NCBI RefSeq assembly: GCF_008373765.1
Contig: NZ_VUJW01000001.1
Span: 248,189-312,188, forward strand
DNA length: 64,000 bases
Direction: 5' to 3'
Source of the DNA: Nocardioides antri
GTDB lineage: Bacteria > Actinomycetota > Actinomycetes > Propionibacteriales > Nocardioidaceae
In this document: in pieces, positions 8,089 through 16,073 of the stretch
Layout of the letters: each line of letters begins with the position of its first letter
Numbering within the stretch: position 1 is the stretch's first letter
Position numbers and translations under genes: made by a program
Notes under the pieces: model-generated
What the model was told of the DNA's origin: nothing
Seen by the model: the letters and a program-made list of their open reading frames with translations, nothing else
Database searches by the model: none

Positions 8089-8123
8089 TACTGTCATGAG
8101 TCATGGCGACAATGACTCATGAC
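8089..8123 (+). promoter_or_regulatory. eamA -10 element and overlapping inverted-repeat operator candidate
   Basis: TACTGT at 8089-8094 is a plausible -10 element for the exporter gene. It overlaps a perfect 12-bp inverted repeat, GTCATGAGTCAT at 8093-8104 and ATGACTCATGAC at 8112-8123, with a 7-base spacer. Each arm holds the near-palindrome ATGASTCAT, with centres 16 bases apart. The exporter ATG (8103) lies inside the left arm, so a bound protein would block initiation. Confidence 0.55.
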
Positions 8124-9071
8124 GCACCGGTGGCGGTCCCGCCCCGGGCCGCGGCAGGGATCACCGTCGCCCTGTTCTCCGCTCTCTCGTTCGCACTGTC
8201 CGGCGCCCTGGCGTCGCCGATGCTCGACCACGGCTGGAGTGCCGGCGCCGTCGTGCTGGTGCGGATCGGCCTCGGCGCCCTGGTCGTGCTCCCGTTCGGC
8301 GTGGCCGCGCTGCGGGGCCGCTGGCGCCTCCTGCGGCGCAACCTGCCGCTGGTCGTCCTCTACGGCCTGCTCGCGGTCGCAGGCGCGCAGTTCTGCTACT
8401 TCTCCGCGGTCCAGCACCTCGAGGTCGGCCCGGCGCTGCTGATCGAGTACACCGCCCCCGCCGCGGTCGTCCTCTGGATGTGGCTGCGTCACGGCCAGCG
8501 CCCGGGGCGGCTGACCCTGGCCGGCGCTGCGGTGGCGGCCGTCGGTCTGCTGCTGGTGCTCGACGTGCTCGCCGGCTTCGGGCTGCACGCCGGCGGCGTG
8601 GCGTGGGCGCTCGCCGCGATGATCGGCGCTGCGGCGTACTTCGTCATCTCGGCCGACGACACCACCGGCCTCCCGCCGATCACGCTCGCCGCAGGCGGCC
8701 TGGTCGTCGGCGCCCTCGCGCTCGGCGCGCTGGCGTTGGTCGGCCTGCTGCCGATGCGCGCCGTTCGCACGTCGGTGACGTACGCCGACGTCGAGGTCGC
8801 CTGGTGGGTCCCGCTGGTGGCGCTCGGACTGGTGACGGCAGCGGTCGCCTACGTGGCCGGCATCGCCGCCGCGCGCCTGCTCGGCTCCCGGCTGGCGTCG
8901 TTCGTGGCGCTCTCGGAGGTCGTGGCCGGCGTGCTCTGGGCGTGGGTGCTCCTTGGCGAGCTCCCCGGCCCGCTGCAGGCCGTCGGCGGCCTGCTGGTCC
9001 TGGCGGGCGTGGTCGGCGTCAAGCTCGGCGAGAAGAAATCTGCGACCGAGGTGCAACAGATCGCCCTATGA
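8103..9071 (+). CDS. EamA/DMT-superfamily exporter
   Basis: A 322-residue integral membrane protein with about ten hydrophobic helices arranged as two EamA repeats (about residues 20-150 and 165-300), as in drug/metabolite exporters of the RhtA/YdcZ type. Conserved small-residue helices such as 'LLIEYTAPAAVVLWMW' and 'ALSEVVAGVLWAWVLLGE' are visible. The second repeat ends with the typical 'LLVLAGVVGVKL'. Substrates of this superfamily include amino acids and metabolites; none can be assigned here. Alternative starts are ATG 8103 and ATG 8112, both within the inverted repeat. It is divergent from, and probably controlled by, the CGNR regulator. Confidence 0.87.
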   Translation: MATMTHDAPVAVPPRAAAGITVALFSALSFALSGALASPMLDHGWSAGAVVLVRIGLGALVVLPFGVAALRGRWRLLRRNLPLVVLYGLLAVAGAQFCYFSAVQHLEVGPALLIEYTAPAAVVLWMWLRHGQRPGRLTLAGAAVAAVGLLLVLDVLAGFGLHAGGVAWALAAMIGAAAYFVISADDTTGLPPITLAAGGLVVGALALGALALVGLLPMRAVRTSVTYADVEVAWWVPLVALGLVTAAVAYVAGIAAARLLGSRLASFVALSEVVAGVLWAWVLLGELPGPLQAVGGLLVLAGVVGVKLGEKKSATEVQQIAL

Positions 9072-9077
9072 CGGCGT

Positions 9078-9611
9078 GTGTCGTGCGTGGATGTGGGGGT
9101 GACCGATCGCGCGGCTGACGCCGGGCCCGGCTTCGACGCATGGGTCGAGGCGCGGGTGCCGGCCCTCGTGCGGTTCGCCTACCTCGTGACGGGCTCGCAG
9201 GACGACGCCGAGGACGCGGTGCAGTCCGCACTGGCGAACGCCTGCGAGAAGTGGTCCTGGGTCGGCGGGCGCGAGGACCCGGACGCCTACGTGCGGCGGA
9301 TGGTCGTGAACGCGCACATCTCCGCCTGGCGGCGGTCTGGCCGGCGCGAGTCGCCGGTGGCCGAGGTGCGCGGGACGGAGACCTCCGACCCGGCGGCCAC
9401 CGTCGTGCGCCACGACGCCGTGTGGCGCACGTGCGCCGGGCTGCCGCCCCAGCAGCGAGCGGCGGTGGTGCTGCGGTTCTACGAGGACCTCGAGTACGCC
9501 GAGATCGCCGAGATCCTCGGGGTCGCCGAGGCCACCGTGCGCTCCCACGTCCACCGTGCGCTCGCGGCCCTGCGCCGCGAGCTCGAGGCTGCGGAGCGAG
9601 GAGAGGCGTGA
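9078..9611 (+). CDS. SigE-family ECF RNA polymerase sigma factor
   Basis: A second group-4 sigma factor in this window, up to 177 residues long. Region 2 is seen as 'FAYLVTGSQDDAEDAVQSAL' (about residues 33-52), and region 4 as 'LPPQQRAAVVLRFYEDLEYA' followed by the helix-turn-helix 'GVAEATVRSHVHRAL'. In-frame GTG starts at 9078, 9087, 9093 and 9099 are all possible; the later ones fit the usual family length of about 170. The stop overlaps the next ATG by one base (TGATG), tying it to a membrane protein that may hold it inactive. It follows the EamA gene by 6 bases and may be read through from it. Confidence 0.86.
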   Translation: MSCVDVGVTDRAADAGPGFDAWVEARVPALVRFAYLVTGSQDDAEDAVQSALANACEKWSWVGGREDPDAYVRRMVVNAHISAWRRSGRRESPVAEVRGTETSDPAATVVRHDAVWRTCAGLPPQQRAAVVLRFYEDLEYAEIAEILGVAEATVRSHVHRALAALRRELEAAERGEA

Positions 9612-10732
9612 TGGACGAGCGCGAAGTGGAGCGGGTGTTCCGGGACGGGCTGCAGGCGCGGGCCGAGGATGCCGACGTCGCGGTGCCGGTCGTGGCGCGT
9701 GCCCTCGCCGAGGTGCGGCACCGGCGGCACCGGCGCTGGGCGGTGAGTGCCGCTGCCGCGGCCGCGGTGGTGCTCGTCGTCGGTGGTGTGGAGGTCCTGA
9801 CCAACAGGAGTGACGACCCCGCGTCCCCGCCCGTCGTCGACGACGGGCCGTGGACCGAGGTCCGGCCGCCGACGGAGGACGACAAGTGGCGCACGGAGTA
9901 CTGGCAGGGGGTCGCGGTCGACGTACCCGTCGAGTGGGGGTACGGCGGCGCGCCGACCGACGGAAGGACCGCCTGCTACCCCGAGGCGATGGTCGGTCCT
10001 GACGGCAGCCGCCTCGAGGGGGCGATCGAGCAGGGCTGGGTCGGGCGACCGATCGCGGTGACCGACGTCTGCGCCCTCGTCCCGGACGCGTGGGAGCCGA
10101 CGGCGCCCTTCGCCTGGCTGGGTGCGGACGTCGAGCCCGGGACCTACGAGTACGCCGACGGCTACGTCCAGGAGACGATCGAGGTGGCCGGCACCACCGT
10201 GACCGTCGGCACCGACGACGCGGACCTCCGCGAGGAGATCCTGGCCTCGGCCCGGCCCGGCCACCTGTGCGAGCCGACGCTCGCGAAGATTCCCCGGGCG
10301 AGCGCCGGGGCCTCGATCGAGCGACGCGGCGGGTTGATCCTCGCCCAGGTCTGCGCGTACCGGCGCGAGGGACCGGGCGGGTTCGACCTGTCGTACGCGA
10401 CGGAGCTCTCCCCGGCGGCCGTCGAGACCGCGTTCGCAGCGGCGGAGCGGGCGCCGGCGCCGCCCCCCGTCGACTGCGCCGGCCAGCGGTCCGAGTTCGT
10501 GGTCCTCCACGCCACCTACAACGACGAGTTCCCCAACGACGTCCTCGATCGCACCGCGGTCTACGACATGTTCTGTGGCGGGACCGTGGACCTCGGCCCG
10601 GGTCCCGGCCTCCGCGCCCTGACGCCCGCGGCGGTGGAGCCCTTGGCCCGCAACGGCATCCCGTCCGTGGTCTACGGCCCGTCCGGCGGCAAGGGCGCGA
10701 TGATCGACTCGTTCATCGGCCCGCTCGGGTGA
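9611..10732 (+). CDS. Single-pass membrane protein paired with ECF sigma factor (candidate anti-sigma)
   Basis: A 373-residue protein with a cytoplasmic N-terminus of about 45 residues ('MDEREVERVFRDGLQARAED') ending in an Arg/His-rich cluster, one Ala/Val transmembrane helix at about 47-66, and a large extracytoplasmic domain with several cysteines. The architecture matches the membrane protein at 4762-5865, but the extracytoplasmic sequences look unrelated. Overlap with the upstream sigma gene implies coupled translation. The anti-sigma role is inferred from this context only. No zinc-binding anti-sigma motif is seen. Confidence 0.6.
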   Translation: MDEREVERVFRDGLQARAEDADVAVPVVARALAEVRHRRHRRWAVSAAAAAAVVLVVGGVEVLTNRSDDPASPPVVDDGPWTEVRPPTEDDKWRTEYWQGVAVDVPVEWGYGGAPTDGRTACYPEAMVGPDGSRLEGAIEQGWVGRPIAVTDVCALVPDAWEPTAPFAWLGADVEPGTYEYADGYVQETIEVAGTTVTVGTDDADLREEILASARPGHLCEPTLAKIPRASAGASIERRGGLILAQVCAYRREGPGGFDLSYATELSPAAVETAFAAAERAPAPPPVDCAGQRSEFVVLHATYNDEFPNDVLDRTAVYDMFCGGTVDLGPGPGLRALTPAAVEPLARNGIPSVVYGPSGGKGAMIDSFIGPLG

Positions 10733-10751
10733 CCTCCGGACGGGGCGGCGC

Positions 10752-11909
10752 TCAGCGCTGGTCCTGCTGCTTGACCGCGACCTCCCGGACCACCAGCAGG
10801 ACCGCGGCCGCTGCCGGGATCGCGAGGAGGGCGCCGACCACGCCGAGCAGGGCGGCGCCGACCAGCGCGGCGATCACGATCACCGCGCCCGGGAGGTCGA
10901 CCGTCCGGCCCATCACGCGCGGGTAGATGACGTAGTTCTCGATCTGCTGGTAGATCACGTAGAAGATCAGTGCTGCGATGCCGCTCTTGACGTCGGTGGC
11001 GAAGGCGATCGAGCACACCACGACGGCGCCGATGGTCGCGCCGATCATCGGGATGACGTCGAGCACGGCGACCACGAACGCGAGGGCGACGGCGTACTCG
11101 CGGACCTCGGTGAACCACAGGAAGATGAGCGACGAGATGCCCGCGCAGAGGGCGACGAGGAACGCTCCCGAGACGTAGCCGCCGATGTTGTGGATGATCT
11201 TGTCGCCGAGCTTGGTGACCCGATCGCGGCGCGAGTCCGGCGCGAGGCGGTAGATCGCGTGCGTCGTCGTGTTGAGCGACGCCAGGAAGTAGAGCGTCAG
11301 GACCAGGATGATGAACGCGTTGAAGAGCGCGGAGACGATCTTGAGCCCGAACCCGAGGGCTCCGCCGAAGAGCGTGGAGATGAAGTCGCCGCCGGTGACG
11401 AACTCCTTCGCCTTGTCGACGATCGCGTACTCCTCGTTGAGCCTCTGGACCCGCTTGTTCCGCTGGAGCTCGTCGAGCCACATCGGCGCGTTCTCGGTCA
11501 GGGTCCGGATCTGGTCGGCGATGACCGGCACGATCGCAACGATGAACAGCGCGAGCGTGGCGAGGGCGGCCACGATCACCAGCGCACAGGCGAACGAGCG
11601 CCGGATGCCGCGGCGCTCCAGGAACTCGACCGACGGGTTGAGCCCCGCCGCGAGGAAGAACGACACCACGACCAGCATCAGCACGGAGCCGATGCTGATC
11701 AGCGCTTGGAACAGCCAGTAGGCCAGGAGCGCGCCGAGCGCGCCGACGAAGCCGATGAAGAACGGCGACCGCCGGTCGAACGGCTCACCGGGCTCGCCGT
11801 ACGGCTGGGACACGGCGGCCGCTTCGGCGCCGCCGGAGTCCTCGCCGCCCGGGTGGCCGGCTGCGGACGTCGCGCCCTCCTCGTGGGCGGCCGTCCGCCG
11901 CCGGCCCAT
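10752..11909 (-). CDS. AI-2E family transporter (TqsA/PerM-type permease)
   Basis: A 385-residue membrane protein of the AI-2E/PerM family, whose members move small solutes or act as Na+/H+ antiporters; the substrate here is unknown. After about 45 hydrophilic residues ('EPFDRRSPFFIGF') come roughly eight transmembrane helices. Family features include 'FFLAAGLNPSVEFLERRG' early, a long amphipathic region (about 120-170), and the re-entrant 'VVAVLDVIPMIGATIGAVV' and 'QQIENYVIYPRVMGRTVDL' motifs. ATG 11909 is preferred to an upstream TTG because it sits two bases after the stop of the coiled-coil gene, in the same operon. Confidence 0.87.
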   Translation of the reverse strand: MGRRRTAAHEEGATSAAGHPGGEDSGGAEAAAVSQPYGEPGEPFDRRSPFFIGFVGALGALLAYWLFQALISIGSVLMLVVVSFFLAAGLNPSVEFLERRGIRRSFACALVIVAALATLALFIVAIVPVIADQIRTLTENAPMWLDELQRNKRVQRLNEEYAIVDKAKEFVTGGDFISTLFGGALGFGLKIVSALFNAFIILVLTLYFLASLNTTTHAIYRLAPDSRRDRVTKLGDKIIHNIGGYVSGAFLVALCAGISSLIFLWFTEVREYAVALAFVVAVLDVIPMIGATIGAVVVCSIAFATDVKSGIAALIFYVIYQQIENYVIYPRVMGRTVDLPGAVIVIAALVGAALLGVVGALLAIPAAAAVLLVVREVAVKQQDQR

Positions 11910-11911
11910 TC

Positions 11912-13114
11912 TCAACCCTGGTCCTCGGTGTCGCCCTTGTCGAAGCCGGCCACGAGCTCGGCGAGCGACGACAGCTGCGCGGTGATCGCAGCCCGTCGCT
12001 TCGTCACCCGGTCCAGCTCGGCCCGGGTCGCGGCGAGCTGGCGCTGGGCCTCGGCCTCGCCGCTGGCCGTGATGGCCTCGGCCTGCGTGCGCGCGGACGC
12101 GACGATCTGCTCCGCCTCGCGCCGCGCCCGGCTCAGCAGGGCCTCGGACTCGGACTGCGCGGCCGCGCGGTTCTCGGCTGCCTGCCGGGACGCCTCCGCC
12201 GCCCGCTGCTCCGCAGCGGCGGCGCGCTCCTCGGCCTCCTCGACGAGCCGGCGCGTCTCGGCGACGGCGGTGTTGTGGTGGTCGGTCGCCTCGCGGGCGA
12301 GCCGCTCCTTCTCCACCGCGAGCATGCGGCGAGCCTCCTGGACCTCCCGGTCGGCGGCGGCGCGGGCCTGCTCGACCTCGCGCTGCACGGCGGCACGCTG
12401 CTCACCGGCCTCCTGCTGCGCGGCGAGCCGGAGCTGGTCGGCCTCGCGCTTCGCGCTGGCGAGCTCGTCGGCGGCCGTGCTGCGCGCCAGCGCGAGCTCC
12501 TGCTCGGCGTCGGCGAGCAGGCGGGTGCGGTTCTCCTCGAGCTCCCGCAGCTGGACGGCGCGCATGTCCTCCGCCTCACGGGCTGCCTCGGCGCGGATCG
12601 CCTTGGCGTCGCGCGTGGCCTGGTCGAGGATCTCGGCCGCGTCCCGCTCGGCCACGCCGCGGATCTCCTCGGCCTCCTCCTCGGCCAGCCGCAGCATCGC
12701 GCTCGCCCGGCCCCCCAGCCCGGCGTACGACGGGTTGTCCGTCTCGGCGAGCTCGGCCTTGGCGGCCTTCAGCGCGGCCTCGAGCTCGATCACCCGCTGC
12801 TCCGACTCGGTCAGGCTCGCCCCCAGTGCGGCCTTCTCGCTCGCCAGCTGCCGGATCTGCGCGTCCACCGCCGCCTGGTCGTAGCCGCCGCGCCGGACCA
12901 CCGGCAGTGCGGCTGTCGACCCCCCGGGCGCGGGCGCGGGCGTGCGCGGAGGCGCAGGCCGCGGGCTCGCTGGGGGAGCGGAGGTCGTGCTGGTGGGCGT
13001 GGTCACGGGCATCACCTGGGTCGTCTCGTTGTCGGTGTGGGGGGTCTTCGCGGCGGGCTCGGGCGGGGCAGCGCCGGGCTCGTTGTCGAAGATGGACAGA
13101 CCTTGGTCGCTCAT
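11912..13114 (-). CDS. DivIVA-like coiled-coil protein
   Basis: A 400-residue hydrophilic protein. Residues 1-70 are Pro/Thr/Ala-rich and probably disordered. 'RRGGYDQAAVDAQIRQLASE' at about 74-93 resembles the N-terminal DivIVA/Wag31 segment. From there to about residue 380 it is an almost unbroken Ala/Glu/Arg heptad coiled coil ('AREAEDMRAVQLRELEENR', 'AEERAAAAEQRAAEASRQ'). Proteins of this build organise polar growth or cytoskeletal scaffolds in actinobacteria, but function here is inferred. A GGGAGC ribosome-binding site precedes ATG 13114. It lies between an MMPL transporter and an AI-2E permease on the same strand. Confidence 0.72.
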   Translation of the reverse strand: MSDQGLSIFDNEPGAAPPEPAAKTPHTDNETTQVMPVTTPTSTTSAPPASPRPAPPRTPAPAPGGSTAALPVVRRGGYDQAAVDAQIRQLASEKAALGASLTESEQRVIELEAALKAAKAELAETDNPSYAGLGGRASAMLRLAEEEAEEIRGVAERDAAEILDQATRDAKAIRAEAAREAEDMRAVQLRELEENRTRLLADAEQELALARSTAADELASAKREADQLRLAAQQEAGEQRAAVQREVEQARAAADREVQEARRMLAVEKERLAREATDHHNTAVAETRRLVEEAEERAAAAEQRAAEASRQAAENRAAAQSESEALLSRARREAEQIVASARTQAEAITASGEAEAQRQLAATRAELDRVTKRRAAITAQLSSLAELVAGFDKGDTEDQG

Positions 13115-13230
13115 GCTGGGGAAGCTCCCTTGCGGTCGAGGTGAACGAGGTCCGGTCCATGATCGCTGATCACCCGGGGAATCCCCACCCCCGACCCACG
13201 GAAATGGGCGAGCATTGCGTGTCGTCCGGC

Positions 13231-15987
13231 TCAGCGCGCAGCCTGGACGAACGGGGGAGCGGTGTCGGGCAGCCCGAGCGCGACCTCCAGGTCGGCGTGG
13301 AGCGCGCGCGGCCCGGAGTACCGGCGCGCGGGGTCCTTGCTCAGTGCGAGGCGGAGGACGCGGTTGGTGGCGAGCGTCAACGGCTCGCGCCCCGGCAGTT
13401 GGGGGACCGGCTCCCGCTGGTGTGCCTCCCGGACTGCCTCGAGCGTCGGACCGGTGAACGGTGCCCCACCGGTCGCGGCCGTCCAGAGCAGGCAGCCGAG
13501 CGCGTAGACGTCGGCCGTGGGCGTCGGGGTCGGGAGCGGCTCGGGCGGCGCGAAGGCAGGGTCGGGGCCGAACGCGCGGGTGGGGGGCGCGAGCAAGGCA
13601 GGCGGCGAGGAGCCCTCCGGCCGGATGAGTACGGCGCCCGGACGGATCTCGCCGTGCGCGCCGCCCGCCGGCGGGTGGTCGGCCAGGGCGAGAGCGATCG
13701 CGTCGACCGCCTCGACCGCCTTGCGGAGCCGGAGCGGGCCCGTCGCGCGCAGCTGCTGGCCGAGGTCGGTGCCGGTCGGCAGAGCGACGGGAGGCCCGGG
13801 CGGCGGTGGTGGTGGGGGAGGCAGGGGCGCCGCCAGCGCTGCGCCGCCGGTGGCCAGAGCCGGCTCCTCTCGGAAGCCGTAGCGCTCCCACCAGCGCCGG
13901 AGCGGGCCCGGAGCCCACCAGTTCAGGCGACCGAGGAGCGCCATCGTGGCCGGCACCATCAGGGCACGGACGATCGTCGCGTCGACGATCAGGGCCACGA
14001 CCATCCCGACGCCGAGCATCTTCATCAGCACGATCTCGCCGGTCGCGAACGCGCCGATGACGACGCCGAGCAGCAGGGCGGCGGACGTGATGATCCGGCC
14101 CGTGGACTGGACGCCGCTCGCGACCGAGAGCTCGTGGTCGCCGGTGGCGTCCCACCTCTCCCGCACCCGGGAGAGCAGGAAGACCTCGTAGTCCATCGAC
14201 AGCCCGAAGAGGATCGCCAGCATCAGGATCGGGTTCGTGGCCTCGAGGAAGCCGGGCGACTCGAAGCCGAGCAGGCCGGAGAGGTGGCCGTCGTTGAAGA
14301 TCCAGGTGACGACGCCGAACGACGCCGTGATCGAGAAGGCGTTCATGACGACCGCCTTGATCGGCAGCACCAGCGACCCGAACGCGATGAACAGCAGCAC
14401 CAGCATCACGGCCAGGACGATCCCGCCCATGAGCGGGAGGTGACCGTGGACGGAGTCGATCAGGTCGACCGTGTCGGCGGTGATCCCGCCGACGAGCGCC
14501 GACCCGGTCTCCGGCTCGATCTCCCGCAGGTCGGCGACGATCTCCTGGGACGGCTCCGACTGGCTGCCGCCCTCCCATGCGACCCGGACGAGCGCGGCGT
14601 CGCCGTCCTGGGCCAGGACCGTGACCTGGTCGACCCCGTCGACGCCCTCCGCCTCGGTCACGTACGACGCGACCGCGCCCGCGTCGACGTCCTGCAGGAC
14701 CGCTGTGGCGAGCGAGGTCTCCGGGCCGAACGCGAGCAGCTCGTCCGCCGCGATCCTCGACGGGGCGTCCTCGGGAAGGATCCGGTGGTCGATGCCGCCC
14801 CATCGGGCGCCGAGGAACGGCGAGGCGATGGCCAGCAGGATCACCGCGGTCACGGCCAGCACCGCGACCGGGTGGCGCATGACGGCGCGGGCGAGGGTGG
14901 CCCAGCGGCCGTCGTCGCCGGCCGGCTCCGGCATGTCCCACGACCGCCGCCAGGGCAGCCGGCCGGAGTCGATCCGCCGGCCGAGCAGGACCAGGATCGC
15001 CGGGAGCACGGTGATCGCGGCCAGCATCGCGATGAGGACGGCCGCGATGCCGCCGTACCCCATGCTCCGGAGGAAGACCTGCGGGTAGACCAGGAGGCTC
15101 GACATCGAGGCGGCGACCACCAGCCCCGAGAACATGACGGTGCGTCCCGCCGTGGCCAGCGTCCGGGCGACGGCGGTGCGCGAGGACGCGGGATCGTCCG
15201 GTGGCAGCAGCGCGAGCTCCTCGCGGAACCGGCTCACGATGAACAGCGAGTAGTCGACCGCGAGGCCGATGCCCAGCAGCGAGATGACGTTGATCGAGAA
15301 CATCGACACGTCGGTGACCAGCGTGAGCAGCCGCATCACCGCGATCGAGGTGAGGAGCGAGACGACGCCGAGCAGCGCCGGCATCGCCGACGCGGTCAGG
15401 CTGCCGAAGATGAGCAGCGCCAGCAGCACGACCAGCGGCAGCGAGAGCAGCTCGGCCTGCTTGAGGTCCTCCTCGGTGATGACGTTGACGTCGGCGTGCG
15501 CGGGGTAGAGCCCGGCGAGGTCGGTGTCCAGGCCGTCCGCGTGGAGCAGCGGCTCGATCTCGTCGTAGCTGATCAGCTGCTCGTTGAGCGTGTCGCCGGC
15601 GAGCGAGATGTGCACCTGCGCCGCGTGGCCGTCCGGGGTGGTGAGGCCCGCTTCCGGCGGGACCGAGTAGTAGGGGACGGTCCGCACGACCTCGGGTACG
15701 GCGAGGTCGGCGACCACCGCCTCGACTGCGGCCTGGAACTCGGGCTGGTCGGCGGTGAGCTCCTCGCTGGAGTAGATCGCGACGACGTCGACCTCGTGGT
15801 TGCCGAAGATCTCGCGCTCGGCCGTGAGCGCGCGGTAGCCCTCCGCGTCCGGGTCCTCGAACCCGCCCCGGCCGAGGGAGTCGAACACCCCGGCGCCGTA
15901 GACCGCCGCGACCGCGACGATCACCGCGGCGGCAGCCAGGACCAGCCGGGCGCGGCGCCCGACCACCTCCGCCCAGCGGTCGATCAC
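13231..15987 (-). CDS. MMPL/RND-family transporter fused to a degenerate protein-kinase C-lobe
   Basis: A 918-residue fusion. Residues 1 to about 710 are a complete MMPL transporter: two six-helix repeats with large extracytoplasmic loops, conserved 'LLGIGLAVDYSLFIVSRFRE' and 'LMLAILFGLSMDYEVFLLSR' helices with the proton-relay Asp-Tyr pairs. MMPL proteins export lipids or hydrophobic compounds across the membrane. A proline-rich linker (about 720-737) leads to a cytoplasmic tail resembling the C-lobe of Hanks-type kinases. 'HGEIRPGAVLI' stands where HRDLKPxNILI is expected, followed by 'ADVYALGCLLWTAATGGAPF' and 'LRLALSKDPARRYSG'. The glycine loop, the N-lobe lysine, the catalytic Asp and the DFG motif are absent, so catalysis is unlikely. 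GTG 15987 is chosen for its -10 spacing; GTG 15990 is also possible. Confidence 0.85.
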   Translation of the reverse strand: MIDRWAEVVGRRARLVLAAAAVIVAVAAVYGAGVFDSLGRGGFEDPDAEGYRALTAEREIFGNHEVDVVAIYSSEELTADQPEFQAAVEAVVADLAVPEVVRTVPYYSVPPEAGLTTPDGHAAQVHISLAGDTLNEQLISYDEIEPLLHADGLDTDLAGLYPAHADVNVITEEDLKQAELLSLPLVVLLALLIFGSLTASAMPALLGVVSLLTSIAVMRLLTLVTDVSMFSINVISLLGIGLAVDYSLFIVSRFREELALLPPDDPASSRTAVARTLATAGRTVMFSGLVVAASMSSLLVYPQVFLRSMGYGGIAAVLIAMLAAITVLPAILVLLGRRIDSGRLPWRRSWDMPEPAGDDGRWATLARAVMRHPVAVLAVTAVILLAIASPFLGARWGGIDHRILPEDAPSRIAADELLAFGPETSLATAVLQDVDAGAVASYVTEAEGVDGVDQVTVLAQDGDAALVRVAWEGGSQSEPSQEIVADLREIEPETGSALVGGITADTVDLIDSVHGHLPLMGGIVLAVMLVLLFIAFGSLVLPIKAVVMNAFSITASFGVVTWIFNDGHLSGLLGFESPGFLEATNPILMLAILFGLSMDYEVFLLSRVRERWDATGDHELSVASGVQSTGRIITSAALLLGVVIGAFATGEIVLMKMLGVGMVVALIVDATIVRALMVPATMALLGRLNWWAPGPLRRWWERYGFREEPALATGGAALAAPLPPPPPPPPGPPVALPTGTDLGQQLRATGPLRLRKAVEAVDAIALALADHPPAGGAHGEIRPGAVLIRPEGSSPPALLAPPTRAFGPDPAFAPPEPLPTPTPTADVYALGCLLWTAATGGAPFTGPTLEAVREAHQREPVPQLPGREPLTLATNRVLRLALSKDPARRYSGPRALHADLEVALGLPDTAPPFVQAAR

Positions 15988-15993
15988 CACCGC

Positions 15994-15999
15994 AATCTA
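15994..15999 (-). promoter_or_regulatory. -10 hexamer for the MMPL gene
   Basis: Reads TAGATT on the minus strand, six bases before GTG 15987. It lies just beyond the terminator hairpin of the upstream crotonyl-CoA reductase gene, so the MMPL gene probably has its own start. Confidence 0.45.
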
Positions 16000-16006
16000 A
16001 TGCGCA

Positions 16007-16053
16007 AGAGCCCGCTGCGCGTCCGCCATTGGGCGGAATGCGCAGCGGGCTCT
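16007..16053 (-). terminator. Strong intrinsic terminator hairpin after ccr
   Basis: A perfect 14-bp stem (16007-16020 with 16040-16053) is topped by a second 6-bp stem (TCCGCC 16022-16027 with GGCGGA 16032-16037). It lies 20 bases past the ccr stop and just before the MMPL promoter, separating the two transcripts. Confidence 0.7.
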
Positions 16054-16073
16054 GCTACGAGCTCAGCGGGTGC

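Noticed and set aside
13115-14941. Long in-frame upstream extension of the coiled-coil protein on the minus strand
   Set aside because: It would overlap the MMPL gene in another frame, is Arg/Gly/Pro-rich without domains, and a good ribosome-binding site supports ATG 13114.
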